Origin: Blumeriella jaapii
Lineage: Eukaryota; Ascomycota; Leotiomycetes; Helotiales; Drepanopezizaceae
Assembly (NCBI GenBank): GCA_009599575.1
Contig: VWND01000003.1
Span: 1,502,001-1,566,000, forward strand
DNA: 64,000 nucleotides
Direction: 5' to 3'
The notes beneath the pieces are model-generated. The model was not told the DNA's origin. It saw nothing but the letters and a program-made list of their open reading frames with translations, and ran no database searches. This document shows positions 10,797 through 21,102 of the stretch, one piece after another; within the stretch, counting starts at the first letter, position 1; every line of letters begins with the position of its first letter. A program made the translations under genes and the position numbers.

Positions 10797-11989
10797 ATGT
10801 CGAATTCCGGTCTTTCATACGGGCTGAACATCAAGAAAAAAGCCCCTACAGGAAGCAGACCCTTGCCCGGCAAGCGGAAAGCCATCTTCGATGAGCCCGA
10901 CTCTGACAGCGACGACAACTCAAATGCAGAGGCTGTTGAAGAAATCGGCGAACTTGGCGGTCTATCCACCACATCTAAACCTTTCTCCTCGAAAGGGCCG
11001 GCACCCAAACTGAAAGGCGTCAAACCAACGGGCAAACTTGGGGCAAAGAATGCGCCGATCAGCATGTACGGGGACCTGGCGTCCTCCTTCACCTCCAAGA
11101 AGCATGCCGACAAGGCCGAGGAGCTGGACGCGAATATCTACGACTACGACGCTGTATACGATTCGCTGAAGCCGACCAAGAAGGTCACGGCGGAGGACAA
11201 GGAGCGGAAACCCAAGTACATGACAAATCTGATAGCTGCGGCCGAGGTGCGGCAGCGGGATGCGAGGATTGCCGAGGAGAAAAAGCTGGCAAGAGAACGA
11301 GAGGCCGAGGGCGACGAGTTGCGGATAAGGAGAAATTCGTCACGTCGGCGTACAAGAAGCAACAGGAGGAGAACAGGCGGCTGGAGGCCGAAGAGAAGAG
11401 GAGGGAAGAGCAGGAGGCGAAGAAGAACAAGGGAACAGGGATGACGAGCTTCTACAAGAACATGTTGGAGAAGGGGGAGCAGAAGCACGCAGAGGTTGTC
11501 AAGGCTGTGGAGGACAGGATCCAAGCGGGGCCTGGGGAAGGGGCTGAGGAAGAAGAGCAACAGAAAACGGAAGCGGACATTGCGAGGGAGATCAGTGAGA
11601 AGACTGGGGAATCGATTGCTATCAACGATGAAGGGCAGGTGGTGGACAAGAGGCAGTTGTTGAAGGGAGGGCTGAACATTGCTGCGAAAGCCCAGACTGC
11701 TGCGCCTGCCAGTGCTTCTCGACCTGGTGTCCCACTGTCCGACCGGAGTAGGGGGGCGGTGGGCGTGGGCGGTGGTAAGCAGGCTATGCGTGAGCGTCAA
11801 ACTCGGATGATGGAGGCCCAACTGGAACAGGCTACCAAACGGGCTCTGGAGCAAGAGGAGGAGGACAAAGAGGCTCTCGAACGAGCGTCGAAGAGCCGCA
11901 AGACGGAGGGCGATATCATGAGTGCTAAGGAACGATACCTGGCAAGAAAGAGGGAAGCTGAGGAAGCAAAGAAGAAAGCTGCGGCCTGA
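10797..11989 (+). CDS. NSRP1-like nuclear speckle splicing regulator (DUF2040), frameshifted
   Basis: Homologue of nuclear speckle splicing regulatory protein 1 (CCDC55/DUF2040 family), which influences alternative splice-site choice. The N-terminus MSNSGLSYGLNIKKK, the central NIYDYDAVYDS segment and the KPKYMTNLIAAAEVR block are family hallmarks. They are followed by a highly charged coiled coil and a Lys/Glu-rich tail ending at 11989. About 397 aa if corrected, intronless. The frame from 10797 is lost after EGDE at about 11320 and resumes one frame over as ADKEKFVTSAYKKQQEE. Adding one T to the TT at 11319-11320 gives the expected EGDEFADKEKF. This is therefore either a homopolymer indel error or a genuine break. 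The minus-strand ORF at 11144-12151 is only a shadow of this Lys/Glu-rich coding sequence. Confidence 0.82.
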
Positions 11990-13008
11990 TTTCCTGCTGC
12001 AATCTGGATACCACCGGACGCGGCTGGCGTTCCGGAGAAGCCCAAGATCATGGTCGCTCCACGTGGCTGCGCAGTGATTGCTGTGTTTATGTACGGGCCA
12101 AGGGCCGAGTCTCCCGAAGCCAATTCGTGGAGCTCCAGATACATCTCCCAATCACCATGCCCCTCACAGATAGTGATGCTCTGGAATCTTAACGCTTGGT
12201 CGTAGGAATCTGGCTGGCGGAATCCAAAAGAACCCAGAGATGAACTTGTTCTTCAAAGGAATTTTACGCAAATCTGGCCCTTTAGCTCGCAGATGTAGAA
12301 CAATTAAGCAGGTGTTTCGACTCGGCATTTTCTACGGCTGCGTAGTAAGCCTCAGATATGTCGTAAACCGCGTCCTGAGAGCTCTCGCTGATTCCGACCA
12401 CAACATTTCAACCGCATCGACGAACAAAATCACCCTGAACTCCCACTATCTAGCAGACATCTGTAACTGAAAATCAACGAAGTCTGTAAATCCCCTTTCT
12501 TATAAGGAGCAAGTGATAATCAAGGCTTCTACTTGACCGCCCCCTCCCTGTCTTTAGAAGCTGAGATAAGTGCACAAACTCCACTTGTACATCTTCCACT
12601 CGACAGTGACAAGCAGATAGGGATCTTGACTCTCAAATTTTGTCAAAGCCAAAACCAGCCAACCCAACGCTTGCACTACTATCCATCCCTATGATTTCGC
12701 AGTTCCTTAGCCATGATGGTCGTCAAGTCATACCTGCTCTTACCTGCATGGTTGATTACCCTCTTTTCACTCTTTTCATATGGGTATCCTACATCCAAGA
12801 TATCATGATGCCGTCTTCGATTTCGTGCCTGTGAATTCAGGGTCGCTGCGGGTGAATGTTTTGTTTGGTTGTCGCGCCTGCCCGTCGTGTCGGTCCGCCT
12901 AGCAACCAATCAGCCGCGAGAGTGTCGGCAAAATTAACGTCGGCCTCAATCAACAATGGAATCTTTGATCTGGAAATAGAGTCACACCAGCACATCGACC
13001 TAGCGACC
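11990..13008. other. Intergenic region upstream of the PHD-finger gene
   Basis: About 1 kb with no clear gene. A 76-codon ORF at 12240-12470 (+) shows no family motif. The open frame of the PHD-finger gene extends upstream to an ATG at 12856, so its first exon may begin there. From 12480 to 12850 nothing stands out. Confidence 0.45.
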
Positions 13009-14422
13009 ATGTCGATGAAGGCACAGGATTCCGAGTCCTGCTGCGCCTTGTTGCGTATCAAGGAATCGAGTGTCCTGCACAAATCTCTCGTGCGCGCCAT
13101 TCTCCAGGTATGTATATCACCCTCGAGGATACCGATCTCGACTGAACGCTCAACACACTCTCCTCCTTGCATTCTACCTCCCCCCCGCTGGGCTTCTGGA
13201 CCTCTCCAGCGCAAGCTAACTCGCTGCTGTCTACAGGTGACCGGTTACGGCAAGAAACATGTCCAGAGCGCAGGGCTGGTCGAGCCGCGAGGATCCGACA
13301 ATGACTTCACCCCCGAGTTCAAGCAAGTTATCGAAGATTTCTTGGAGAAGAGGAGAGGGGGCATTGTCTTCTTCCCGCTCATGATGCCCAAAATCGAGGG
13401 CTGGGCAGAGAGTTACATCGCGGGACAGACGCCACTTGTCTGGAAGTCGGCTGCTCGCAGAGGTCTGCCCAGCGACAAGGTGCTGATTGAGGAATGTGTT
13501 TGCTTGTTATTCGAGGCGGTCAAGAATGATCCATACGCTTTCAAGGTGGACGATGTCGAGGTAGGCATCTTTGCGCTGTGTCCATGAGGCTCGAAATCAC
13601 AAATGCCGTCAACCTTCAGACTAACAAGTACCAGGTGATCGGGAGCTTTGCGGACCTCCGGTGCGAGAAATGCGGCGGCGACTTCGAGGGAGAAGATAAT
13701 GAAATTGTCCTCTGCAGTTCCTGCATGATCGGTTCCCATCAAATCTGCTCCAATATCTTTCCGATTCCGGAAGGCGATTGGTACTGCGAGTCCTGCCAGC
13801 AGGCTCGGCAACGCATGCAGCAAAAGAAGCGCCGCCGTGTTGACAGCAACGAGATATCCACAACACCCCGTCGTCGCGCGCGAAAGAAGCGCCCATGTAT
13901 CGAGAGCAGCGACGAGGCAGCAACCCCATCACCGCGTTATCGTGCTCAAAAACAGAGACCGACTACGCCCGTCACGTCCGTTGCTCCGGGCACCCCGGCT
14001 GCTTCCAGCGTCGACATGGAACTCTCGGCCTACCAGATTAAGAATACCACCTTGTACGTTCGTGTCGAGGGGGGGCAGGTCAGCATGATAGACGGCAAGC
14101 CTACTCACATCTACCGTTCCATACGTCTGGACAGCATCGACCGTAAGTCCACGTGCTCGCACTGCTGCAGTGGCGCATCAGCTCAGCTAAGCTAACCGTC
14201 GCAGCTCTCTCCGACCCCTTCCCAGCCGCCTTGAACGTGTGGAACTTGGTGGACCGCGAGCCCCGGATCTTGGTCCAAGTCCCCTCCATCGCGGACGGCT
14301 TGATCGAGTTCGTGCCTGGCATGGAGTGGCGCGATCTCTTCGGCCTGGTGAAGAACGAGTGGGCAAGCAAGTCTGGGATTGGTGGCTACGTTTTTGTGTA
14401 CGTTCTCTTGCTCTTGGAGTAG
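13009..14422 (+). CDS. PHD-finger protein
   Basis: Four exons by reading: 13009-13107, 13237-13560, 13635-14142, 14205-14422; about 382 aa. If translation starts at the in-frame ATG at 12856 it gains 51 residues. The first two exons encode a segment of unknown family with GGIVFFPLMMPKIEGWAESY. Exon 3 opens with a C4HC3 zinc finger: CEKC, then CSSC, HQIC and CESC with the spacing of a PHD finger, a reader of histone H3 tails in many proteins. It continues with basic nuclear-localisation-like stretches (QQKKRRRVD, RRRARKKRP) and a Ser/Thr/Pro-rich linker. The C-terminal part (from about residue 275, DMELSAYQIKNTTLY) may be a folded domain I do not recognise. A chromatin role is inferred from the PHD finger alone. 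The 3' end is uncertain because the last residues (VYVLLLLE) could be read-through of a further intron. Confidence 0.72.
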
Positions 14423-17400
14423 AGAGATGTTGAGAGCAGTGTCTGGTAAGAGTACTTGGAGTAGAGTAGCGCGCATATGAGGACGAACGTATGTAGGTAT
14501 GTAGACTCTCTGTCCATAGACCTTTCTCTCGCGTGGAAAGCTGGTCGGTTATTCAGAGATCTGTAAAGCGAGTAAATGAAAACTTCATCACCATTGCGTG
14601 CTTGGGACCTTTGACTTTTGTATCCAGACGAAGGAGGTGGCGCCGGCGAACTACTCACGGCGTTTGCATCCAAGGTTTTCGTTCCCATGGGTGCACACAT
14701 AACTTAACCTTCTATACATACCTAGGTACCTAAGGTACGCACCTATTTACTTGCCCTACAGTACCGGCTCCCAAATACAGATAGCCGCCGGACTCAGTAG
14801 GTACATCATCATACGACGATTCCAAGAACGGTTCCAACATCAAGCAATTTGACCCTTGTCGACCGACACCTTGCGAAAACCTCCCCATCTCTCAAGGACG
14901 AACCACATCTAGTCTGGCGTGTTCCAGATTGCATGTTAACCCCCTCTCCCCCCAAAACTGCCACCAGCGCGTAATGCAGAAGGAACTTTCGTGGGCAGAT
15001 CAAACCGCACCACAATCGCGGCGATTGATCGAGAAGCACACACCCACGGTACTTGTAACCTAGGTACCTACCATCTCCACCAAGCATCAAGCCAGACACC
15101 ACACCGACTCTCGTCACGGAGTGGAGTGTAAAACCCAGTTGTCTCTGTAGAAATCAGGATCTAGATGAGGTTCCACGCCCGAACTCGGTCATCGCTTTCG
15201 CGTTGCCCGGGGGTACTGGCGGCGAAAACTGGCGGGTCGATTATTGATCAGTGGATCTCTCCGCCTCGTCTCTCGTCTCTCGTCTCTCGTCTCGCCTCGA
15301 TCTGGCGTGGTGATTTGAGATGTTGCCCGCCGTCCCGGTAGGGCCAAACCGAGAGCAAGACACACCAGTGGCGAGGAGGGGACGCGTCGGTCGCGTGGTT
15401 GCCGCTCGCGTCGCGTGTGTAGCTCGCGCTTGACATTTGCTTGCTCGAAGATAGCGATCCGCAGCTTCGTGGCAGAGCGTGGGGTGTAGAAACTGGCAGA
15501 GGGCATCGCTTGGGGTTTGCTACACGGGTATCTCGGAGAATGCGAAAGACGTGTGTGTTGGGCGAAGGGCAACATGCCAGACAAGCCAAGTGCCTGCCAG
15601 TGGCCGCGCTTGAGATCAAGGGCAGGCTGATGGCTGGGTCTTCTCACTTGGTCGGAGGTGATTCTTAGGTAGGTAGGTAGGTATGGCAATGGTAATGGCG
15701 GAATCTGGCAAGACAAGGTCGGTCGAGCTTTTTCCAAACTTGTATCATAGCCGCCCACGGAACAAATTCCGATACCCAAACTCCCAGTTACATAGAGAGG
15801 CGGGAGAGATCAGCTGATTGGCAGCTCAGTCTTCAGTCTGGAGGACATCATGTATACCCATAGGGAATCCGAGACGGGAAAACACGATTTGCGAATTCGC
15901 ACGCATGTTTTTGGGTTATGTCATGCCAGGCTAGGCTTGGAGGTTTGAAGAGTATAGGTATTTATCTCGAAGCTCAAGCACAAGCATACAGACGCAATCA
16001 TCGATGACAAGCACGGCTTCGGGCATTTTCTAGGCGTCAGGTAGGTGTGATCTGGAGAGCCCTTTTGTTGATACAGGGATGTGAAATAAGCGAGATTCCC
16101 TGTAACAGAGAGTAGTGAAGTCAAAGATGATTCATTGTTCGTGCCGTAAGGGCTTTTTATGTAGTATGAATGTTCTAATTCTATGGAAGGTGCGAGCCTT
16201 CTGATTATGGATGATGACGGTAATGACTTGTGGTCGTGTCGTCATCATAGTTATTCCTGTATATTCTTGGGATGTTTTATACATACCCGTAATTGTGTAA
16301 CATTCCCCCATGGGTGCCTCCACAGACAGCATCTCTTCGCAAACGCAATAGCAGCACCGAGAACTGCGGCGTGGGACTGCACTGTATGCTGGTGATGTTA
16401 ATCGTAGCAGTATTAGAAAATGCAGGCGCGCTGGATCGCGCTTGGTCAAGGTGGTGCCTGAACGCGCCAAACGCCAAACTCGCGCTAGGTGTGCACTTCC
16501 CAATCCAGATCGCGAAGCAGAACCGCCACTTTACTTCCGCGCACCATCCATGAAGCACTGAAGAAGCGTACATGAGGCGATGGTGATGAAGATCCTGATA
16601 CGATCAGATGAAGCCTTGCAAACGGAACGTATCCCTTTTCTGGTAATGCTCAGCATAAGAGAGTGAATTACATCAAGCATTCCCAGTATAAGGGTGAATT
16701 GTAAGAAAGGAGCATGGGTAGGTCTGGTATAACGAGAGTTTACGGACACAATGATAAAACTGTAGCCCTTCCGAGGCACGCTAACAAACGCTGTTTATAC
16801 GGATGACAAACAGAACTAGCCAGTTTGTCGTCTCGGGGCATTTGCTACCTTTTGAAAGCTCATCAAGCTCAGAAAGTCGAGCATCAACTTTTGTACAAAT
16901 GAAATTTTGGATAAATCATGTGTAATACAGCAGGATGTCCAAAGAGAGACAGAACGCATAACCAAGCGATGGAAATTCTGATGTAGTATTTTCTCGACGT
17001 GACGTATATATCTTCTTTGTGGTTGGCGCTATACCTATCTCGGAGATGTAACTCGCATCATTCACACTCTCTAGCTCAGATCTAAATTATTTTATCGTGA
17101 CGTCGCGGTTGAGGACTTTGATTGGGTAGCGGGCACGCGTCACGACGAATATGGGAAAACGTAGGTGGTAAATAACAGTGGAGATAGTGCAGGTTGTGAC
17201 ACTAAGGGGTATAAAAGAGAGCTGCTCACCCGCTGTGAATCTTTCTCTTGACTTGACCACACAAATCTCAACTTCTCATCAAGCAAACATTCTTCTATAT
17301 AAAAACAAGCAAAATTGTACGAACAACCTCAGCAGCCAGATAAAACACAAGAACATCTATTCAAAAGAAGTCTCGACAACATCTCTCTCACATTCGAGCA

Positions 17401-17482
17401 TCGCCAAAGAAACAACGAAGAGCTCCTCCTACCTAAGCATCCTCAAAGACACAAACGAAAGTTCAAAGAAGCCAGAACCACA
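14423..17482. other. Three-kilobase gene-free region
   Basis: No supportable coding sequence. It holds clusters of TAGGTACCTA-type words (14722-14740, 15058-15072), a TCTCG repeat at 15262-15300 and a (GTAG)n tract near 15666-15682. A 196-codon minus ORF at 15189-15779 is Arg/Pro-rich with no motif. The right end (16995-17482) is the promoter and leader of the small gene at 17483. Confidence 0.5.
17000..17217 (+). promoter_or_regulatory. Promoter with CRE-like, STRE and TATA elements
   Basis: Upstream of the small gene at 17483 lie TGACGT at 17000-17005, TGACGTC at 17098-17104, the reverse half-site CGTCA at 17138-17142, AGGGG (stress response element core) at 17205-17209, and a strong TATA box TATAAAAG at 17210-17217. 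A CT/CA-rich leader of about 250 nt follows. CRE-like sites are bound by Atf1/CREB-type bZIP factors in fungi. Actual use here is inference. Confidence 0.6.
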
Positions 17483-17884
17483 ATGGCTCTCGGCATGTGC
17501 GGACACACCTCCTGCGCGCCCAACACCAACGCCCTCCACTACCCAGCGCGAGCCCCCCCCACGCCGCGTAGGGAAGAGCCATCAAAGACTGTCATCACCA
17601 TCATGCACGTCTCCGGCCGGCATTTGACCATGCATTGGGCCAGCATCAGCAACATCCGCCACTTCACGCATATCTGCGCGTGGGTGGGCGCCGGGCTCAA
17701 CCTGAAGGTCATGGCGCAGCCGGAGGTGATAGAGCAGATGCGCATCGTGTATGACCTGGGCGAGAGGTACGGGAAGGTCGAGTTGTGGTGGAACAGCGGA
17801 GCGGAGGCGGCGGAGGCTAGCTGGACCGAGATGAAGGAGAATCTGGAGAGCTTTGATGTTGTGGGTGTGGAGGTTATCATGTGA
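17483..17884 (+). CDS. Small protein of unknown function
   Basis: A single-exon reading frame of 133 aa. The ATG at 17483 is chosen because it has a good fungal context (ccacaATGgct), follows a typical CA/CT-rich leader and lies about 265 bp downstream of a clear TATA box. The longer upstream frame (from 17315) is leader-like and low complexity. The N-terminus is Cys/Pro-rich (MALGMCGHTSCAPNTN). The rest looks like a small soluble alpha/beta domain with KTVITIMHVSG, a WVGAGLNLKV strand, ERYGKVELWWNSG, and a final SFDVVGVEVIM. No signal peptide, membrane span or motif I recognise. The promoter suggests high, stress-responsive expression. Function unknown. Confidence 0.6.
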   Translation: MALGMCGHTSCAPNTNALHYPARAPPTPRREEPSKTVITIMHVSGRHLTMHWASISNIRHFTHICAWVGAGLNLKVMAQPEVIEQMRIVYDLGERYGKVELWWNSGAEAAEASWTEMKENLESFDVVGVEVIM

Positions 17885-18392
17885 GGCTGCTGGCCAGGTG
17901 GTACATCTCCCCATGGGGTTTGGGAGTTGATGAGCACCACCACCGCATGGAGTTCATGGAGATATGATCGGGCATGGGGCCATGGAGATGATGAGCATGG
18001 AGTCATGGAGATGATGAGCATGGAGTCATGGAGATGATGGAGCATGGAGCCATGGAGATAATGAGCGCTGTAAGAGGAATAACAATGAAACCCACTTACT
18101 GAGGCTCGCCTTGCTTCAAAAAGAACGTGTGCCGCCTTCCACTCGTGACGTTGCCGATGGAGAGGGGGGTGCGCCATCTCTCTTCCTGCGCCGTGCCATA
18201 CCACGAACGGTCCGGTCCTTGCTGCTTGACACGTCTATTACAGCCCATCTTGTTCGTACACGCCATCTCAAGCCATCTCAAGCCTGCTGGTCTTTTTGCA
18301 TCCGTGATTTCGTCGTCGTCGGCCGTCTTCCCGGCCAGCCATGTCCCCTTGCTCACCATGTCTCCCCTCCGAGCCATGCCATCGCGGCCGCC
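17885..18392. other. Convergent 3' spacer with minisatellite
   Basis: This region separates the 3' ends of the small gene (+) and TIM13 (-). Its left half is the ATGGAG minisatellite listed separately. The right half (18070-18390) shows no gene. Confidence 0.5.
17944..18066. repeat. Minisatellite of about 23-bp CATGGAGATGATGAGC units
   Basis: About five degenerate tandem units built around AGTCATGGAGATGATGAGC can be read directly. It begins 60 bp after the stop codon of the small gene and probably lies in its 3' UTR or terminator region. Confidence 0.8.
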
Positions 18393-18744
18393 CTAGACCG
18401 CTCCACCACCCGCAGCGCTCTTCTGCGACTCCGTCTGTACCCGCTCGATGTACGTCCTGCTGACCGTGTTCCACGCCGCCATGTACTTCTGCATGCAGTG
18501 GGTGAGGCACGTCGTCTCGCCGCTCGAGAGCGAGGCACCGGGCTTGTTGACGCACTTCTCGAAGCAGTGCTCGTTCACTTTCTATCGATGATCAGAAGCC
18601 GACGGAGGATGTGAGATGTGCAGAAGGGCGTACCTCGACCAACAGACGGGCATTGGCGAGAGCCGCTTCCTGGCGGTATTGGCTCATGGCGGCGGCGACC
18701 TTGGGATCTTGGCCGAAGCCGAGACTGCTGCTGATATTGTCCAT
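18393..18744 (-). CDS. TIM13: Mitochondrial inner membrane import chaperone Tim13
   Basis: Small Tim chaperone of the mitochondrial intermembrane space. With Tim8 it escorts hydrophobic precursors to the TIM22 machinery. Two exons, 18744-18634 and 18581-18393, joined by a 52-nt phase-0 intron; 99 aa. The twin CX3C motif is present (CFEKC and CLTHC), with the flanking family sequences ARLLVEKVNEHCFEKC and QKYMAAWNTVSRTYIERV. There is no cleavable presequence, as expected for a protein imported through oxidative folding by Mia40. Length fits the family. The start at 18744 is the first ATG of the frame. Divergent from the lectin gene, with 379 bp between start codons. Confidence 0.95.
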
Positions 18745-19123
18745 GTTCGGCGAGTTCTGGTGGATGGCGTGGTGTGTGATCTCTGTGTTGTGTTGCGATG
18801 CGTTGCGATGCGTTGCGTGTGGTTTCGTGTGGTTGTATTGACCACCAGCTTTTTTTTTTCTCGACGACGTTGTCCAGGACTGCGACTCGGCTAACCAGCG
18901 CAGGCCCGAGCAGCTACAGACAGGGATCGGCCAGCATCATCTTCCCAGAGAGGCCAGCTTGCTTGCTGTCTCTCACGACCACCACATTTGCAACCTCACG
19001 AGAGGACTTTGTTGTCGCCGTCGCGGTTTTCTCTTCCTTTCCTTCCATCCCGTCGCCTCCGCGTCTTCGTGTCTCCGTCCGACTGGCAGCGCTCGCATTC
19101 CTCGACGGGTTTCTCCCTGAACC
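18745..19123. promoter_or_regulatory. Bidirectional promoter between TIM13 and the lectin gene
   Basis: A 379-bp interval between divergent start codons. It contains a GCGATGCGTT tandem repeat at about 18795-18818 and a T-run at 18851-18860. No TATA box is evident. Confidence 0.55.
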
Positions 19124-20407
19124 ATGTGGCTGCTGTCGACGGCATGGGCGCTGGCAGCGTGTGCGCTGGCTTCTGCCCAGCAAGACAAGACGATAATCGA
19201 CGAAAATGGCATTCGGAGCATCCCCGTATGTGGCTCCCCATCCTCCCCGGCACGAGAGAGACCAATGGCTAACGTGGTGCGTTGCAATAGCTGCGAACAC
19301 ACTCCCTGCGTCCGGTGCGTACTCGGAGGAAGAGAAGCCTCTTGCGTCCAACACGCTGACCTGAACACACCAAACAGCCGTATCTGGACTCGGATATGCA
19401 GAGTCGGTGGTTCGATTTTGGAGGAAACACCATCATCCGCGCGGATCAGTAGGAGCTGCCAGGCCGCGTGCAGCGAGGTGCTCGTGTGCTGATGCTGGGT
19501 GCAGATATGTCCGACTGACCTCCGATCGCCCTTCACAAGAAGGATGGATCTTTTCTCGGGTCCCCTTGACCGCCACGAACTGGGAGGTGTGTCTGTCCAT
19601 TCCCTGTTGCCGATCCTATGCTGGGTCGGGAGAATCTACTGTTTGCGACGCGGGTATGTACCATTCTAAACTAACTATGAACCCCAGATTGAAGTCGAGT
19701 TCAAGATCCACGGCAGCGGCAACCTCCACGGCGACGGTATGGCCCTCTGGCTCACGAAACAACGCGCCATGCAGGGTCCCGTCTTCGGCAGCACCGACTC
19801 CTTCGAAGGCCTCGGCATCTTCTTCGACACGTACAAGAACAACCGGCCGGGGACCGTCTTCCCGTACGTGATGTCGATGGTCGGTGACGGCAAGACCAGC
19901 TACGACAAGGCCAACGACGGCAAGGCCAACGAGCACATGGGCTGCTCGGCGCGCGGGCTCCGCGGCGCGGTCGTGCCGACCAAGGCCAAGCTCACCTACT
20001 TCCAGGACAAGTCGCTCAAGCTGGAGCTGCAGTACAAGGTCGAGGACCAGTGGGAGCTGTGCTTCGAGACGTTGGAGCCGCCCCTGATCCCGAGCGTCGC
20101 CTACCTGGGCTTCAGCGCCGAGACGGGCGAGCTGAGCGACAACCACGACCTGATCTCTGTCCAGACGCGCAACCTGTACGATACCAAGGGCCGCGAGAAC
20201 ACAACGCCGATTGGCAAAGCCTCCCCTGGCAAGCAGACCTCCGTACCGACTAAATCCAGGCTCATGACGCCGACGGAGCCGACGGAGTCGGGTGGGAGCT
20301 GGACCTGGTTCCTGCTCAAGATTCTGATCTTCTTTGGGCTTTTGGGTGGTGTGTATGTGGGCTACACGGCGTGGAGGACGCAGAAGAGCAGGAGCCATCG
20401 TTTCTAG
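19124..20407 (+). CDS. L-type lectin cargo receptor (VIP36/ERGIC-53/Emp47 family)
   Basis: Type I membrane protein of the early secretory pathway that binds high-mannose glycoproteins for ER-Golgi traffic. Exons: 19124-19225, 19291-19314 (a 24-nt microexon), 19378-19448, 19505-19586, 19688-20407; 332 aa. It has a signal peptide (MWLLSTAWALAACALASAQ), then the leguminous-lectin-like domain: RWFDFGGNTIIRADQ, LTSDRPSQEGWIFSRVPL, HGDGMALWLTKQ, FEGLGIFFDTYKNN (metal- and sugar-site region), and a C-terminal DNHDLISVQTRNLY. A short stem, one transmembrane segment (about residues 299-319) and a basic cytosolic tail ending in RF follow. A C-terminal aromatic residue is a usual ER-exit feature in this family. 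Splice phases (0, 0, 2, 0) all agree with the protein. Confidence 0.92.
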
Positions 20408-20626
20408 ATGCGGCTCGGCACGGGGCGGCGCGGGGGGGACGCGTTAAGGAGTCGAGAACCGTGGGTGGGTCGACGCCGCTCGGATCCTGGAAATGGACAG
20501 AGTGAGGGTGGATTGGGATGGACCACGATCGCACACACGCACTCGGGCTCGAGAAGAGAGGAATGAGGGGCGCAGTGAGGACGGGATATACGGTACTGTA
20601 CTGCAATGGTAGCATCATCCGGACTT

Positions 20627-20672
20627 GGCTGGGGCTGGGGCTGGGACTGGGGCTTAGGCTGGGGCTTGGGGG
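20627..20672 (+). repeat. GGGGCT-rich tract with G-quadruplex potential
   Basis: Seven or more runs of three to five G separated by CT, ACT or CTTA can be read on the plus strand. This fits the general G3+N1-7 pattern. It lies 220 bp after the lectin stop codon. Confidence 0.7.
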
Positions 20673-20964
20673 AGTGTTTGTGTTTGTGTCTATCTTCGCT
20701 GTTCACACACCAAAAAAAAACCATTCCATCCATTCCCTTGTTGTATAGTCTTTCTCTTTTTTTTCCTTTTTTCTTTCTGTCTGACCCGTTCAGGGAACAC
20801 TGAACAAACAGATTCTCGGCTCTAGGGAATACATGTCGAAAGTTGACAGACTAGGTGAGTGATCCCTCTTCGAGTGATCCCTCTTCTACGGCCAGAAAAG
20901 GTCTCTTGGAGCGAGAAAGAAAAGGAAACATGTAGATTTCTTTCTTCGTTCTTGAGGGCTTTTG

Positions 20965-21102
20965 TTCTTCTTCTTCTTCTTCTTCTTCTTCTTCTTTCTT
21001 CTTCTTCTTCTTCTTCTTCTTCTTCTTCTTCTTCTTCTTCTTCTTCTTCTTCTTCTTCTTTCTCTCTTCTTCTTCTTCTTCTTCTTCTTCTTCTTCTTCT
21101 TC
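20965..21102 (+). repeat. Large TTC trinucleotide microsatellite
   Basis: About 138 bp of almost pure TTC repeats on the plus strand, interrupted near 20994 and 21060. It is a long polypyrimidine/polypurine mirror-type tract able in principle to form triplex DNA. Confidence 0.9.

Noticed and set aside
11144..12151. 335-codon minus-strand ORF
   Set aside because: It is the antisense shadow of the Lys/Glu-rich NSRP1-like coding sequence: its Leu/Ser/Phe composition is what reverse-read AAG/GAG codons give, and it has no motif.
12856..13008. Upstream start at 12856 for the PHD-finger protein
   Set aside because: The frame is open, but the added 51 residues show no domain. Kept only as an alternative because no evidence decides between the two ATGs.
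15189..15779. 196-codon minus-strand ORF
   Set aside because: Arg/Pro/Ser-rich, starts in repeat-bearing DNA, crosses the TCTCG repeat, and shows no domain, signal peptide or splice evidence.
19616..20398. 260-codon minus-strand ORF opposite the lectin gene
   Set aside because: Shadow of the lectin exon, caused by high GC at third positions; composition is Leu/Val/Arg-rich without motif.
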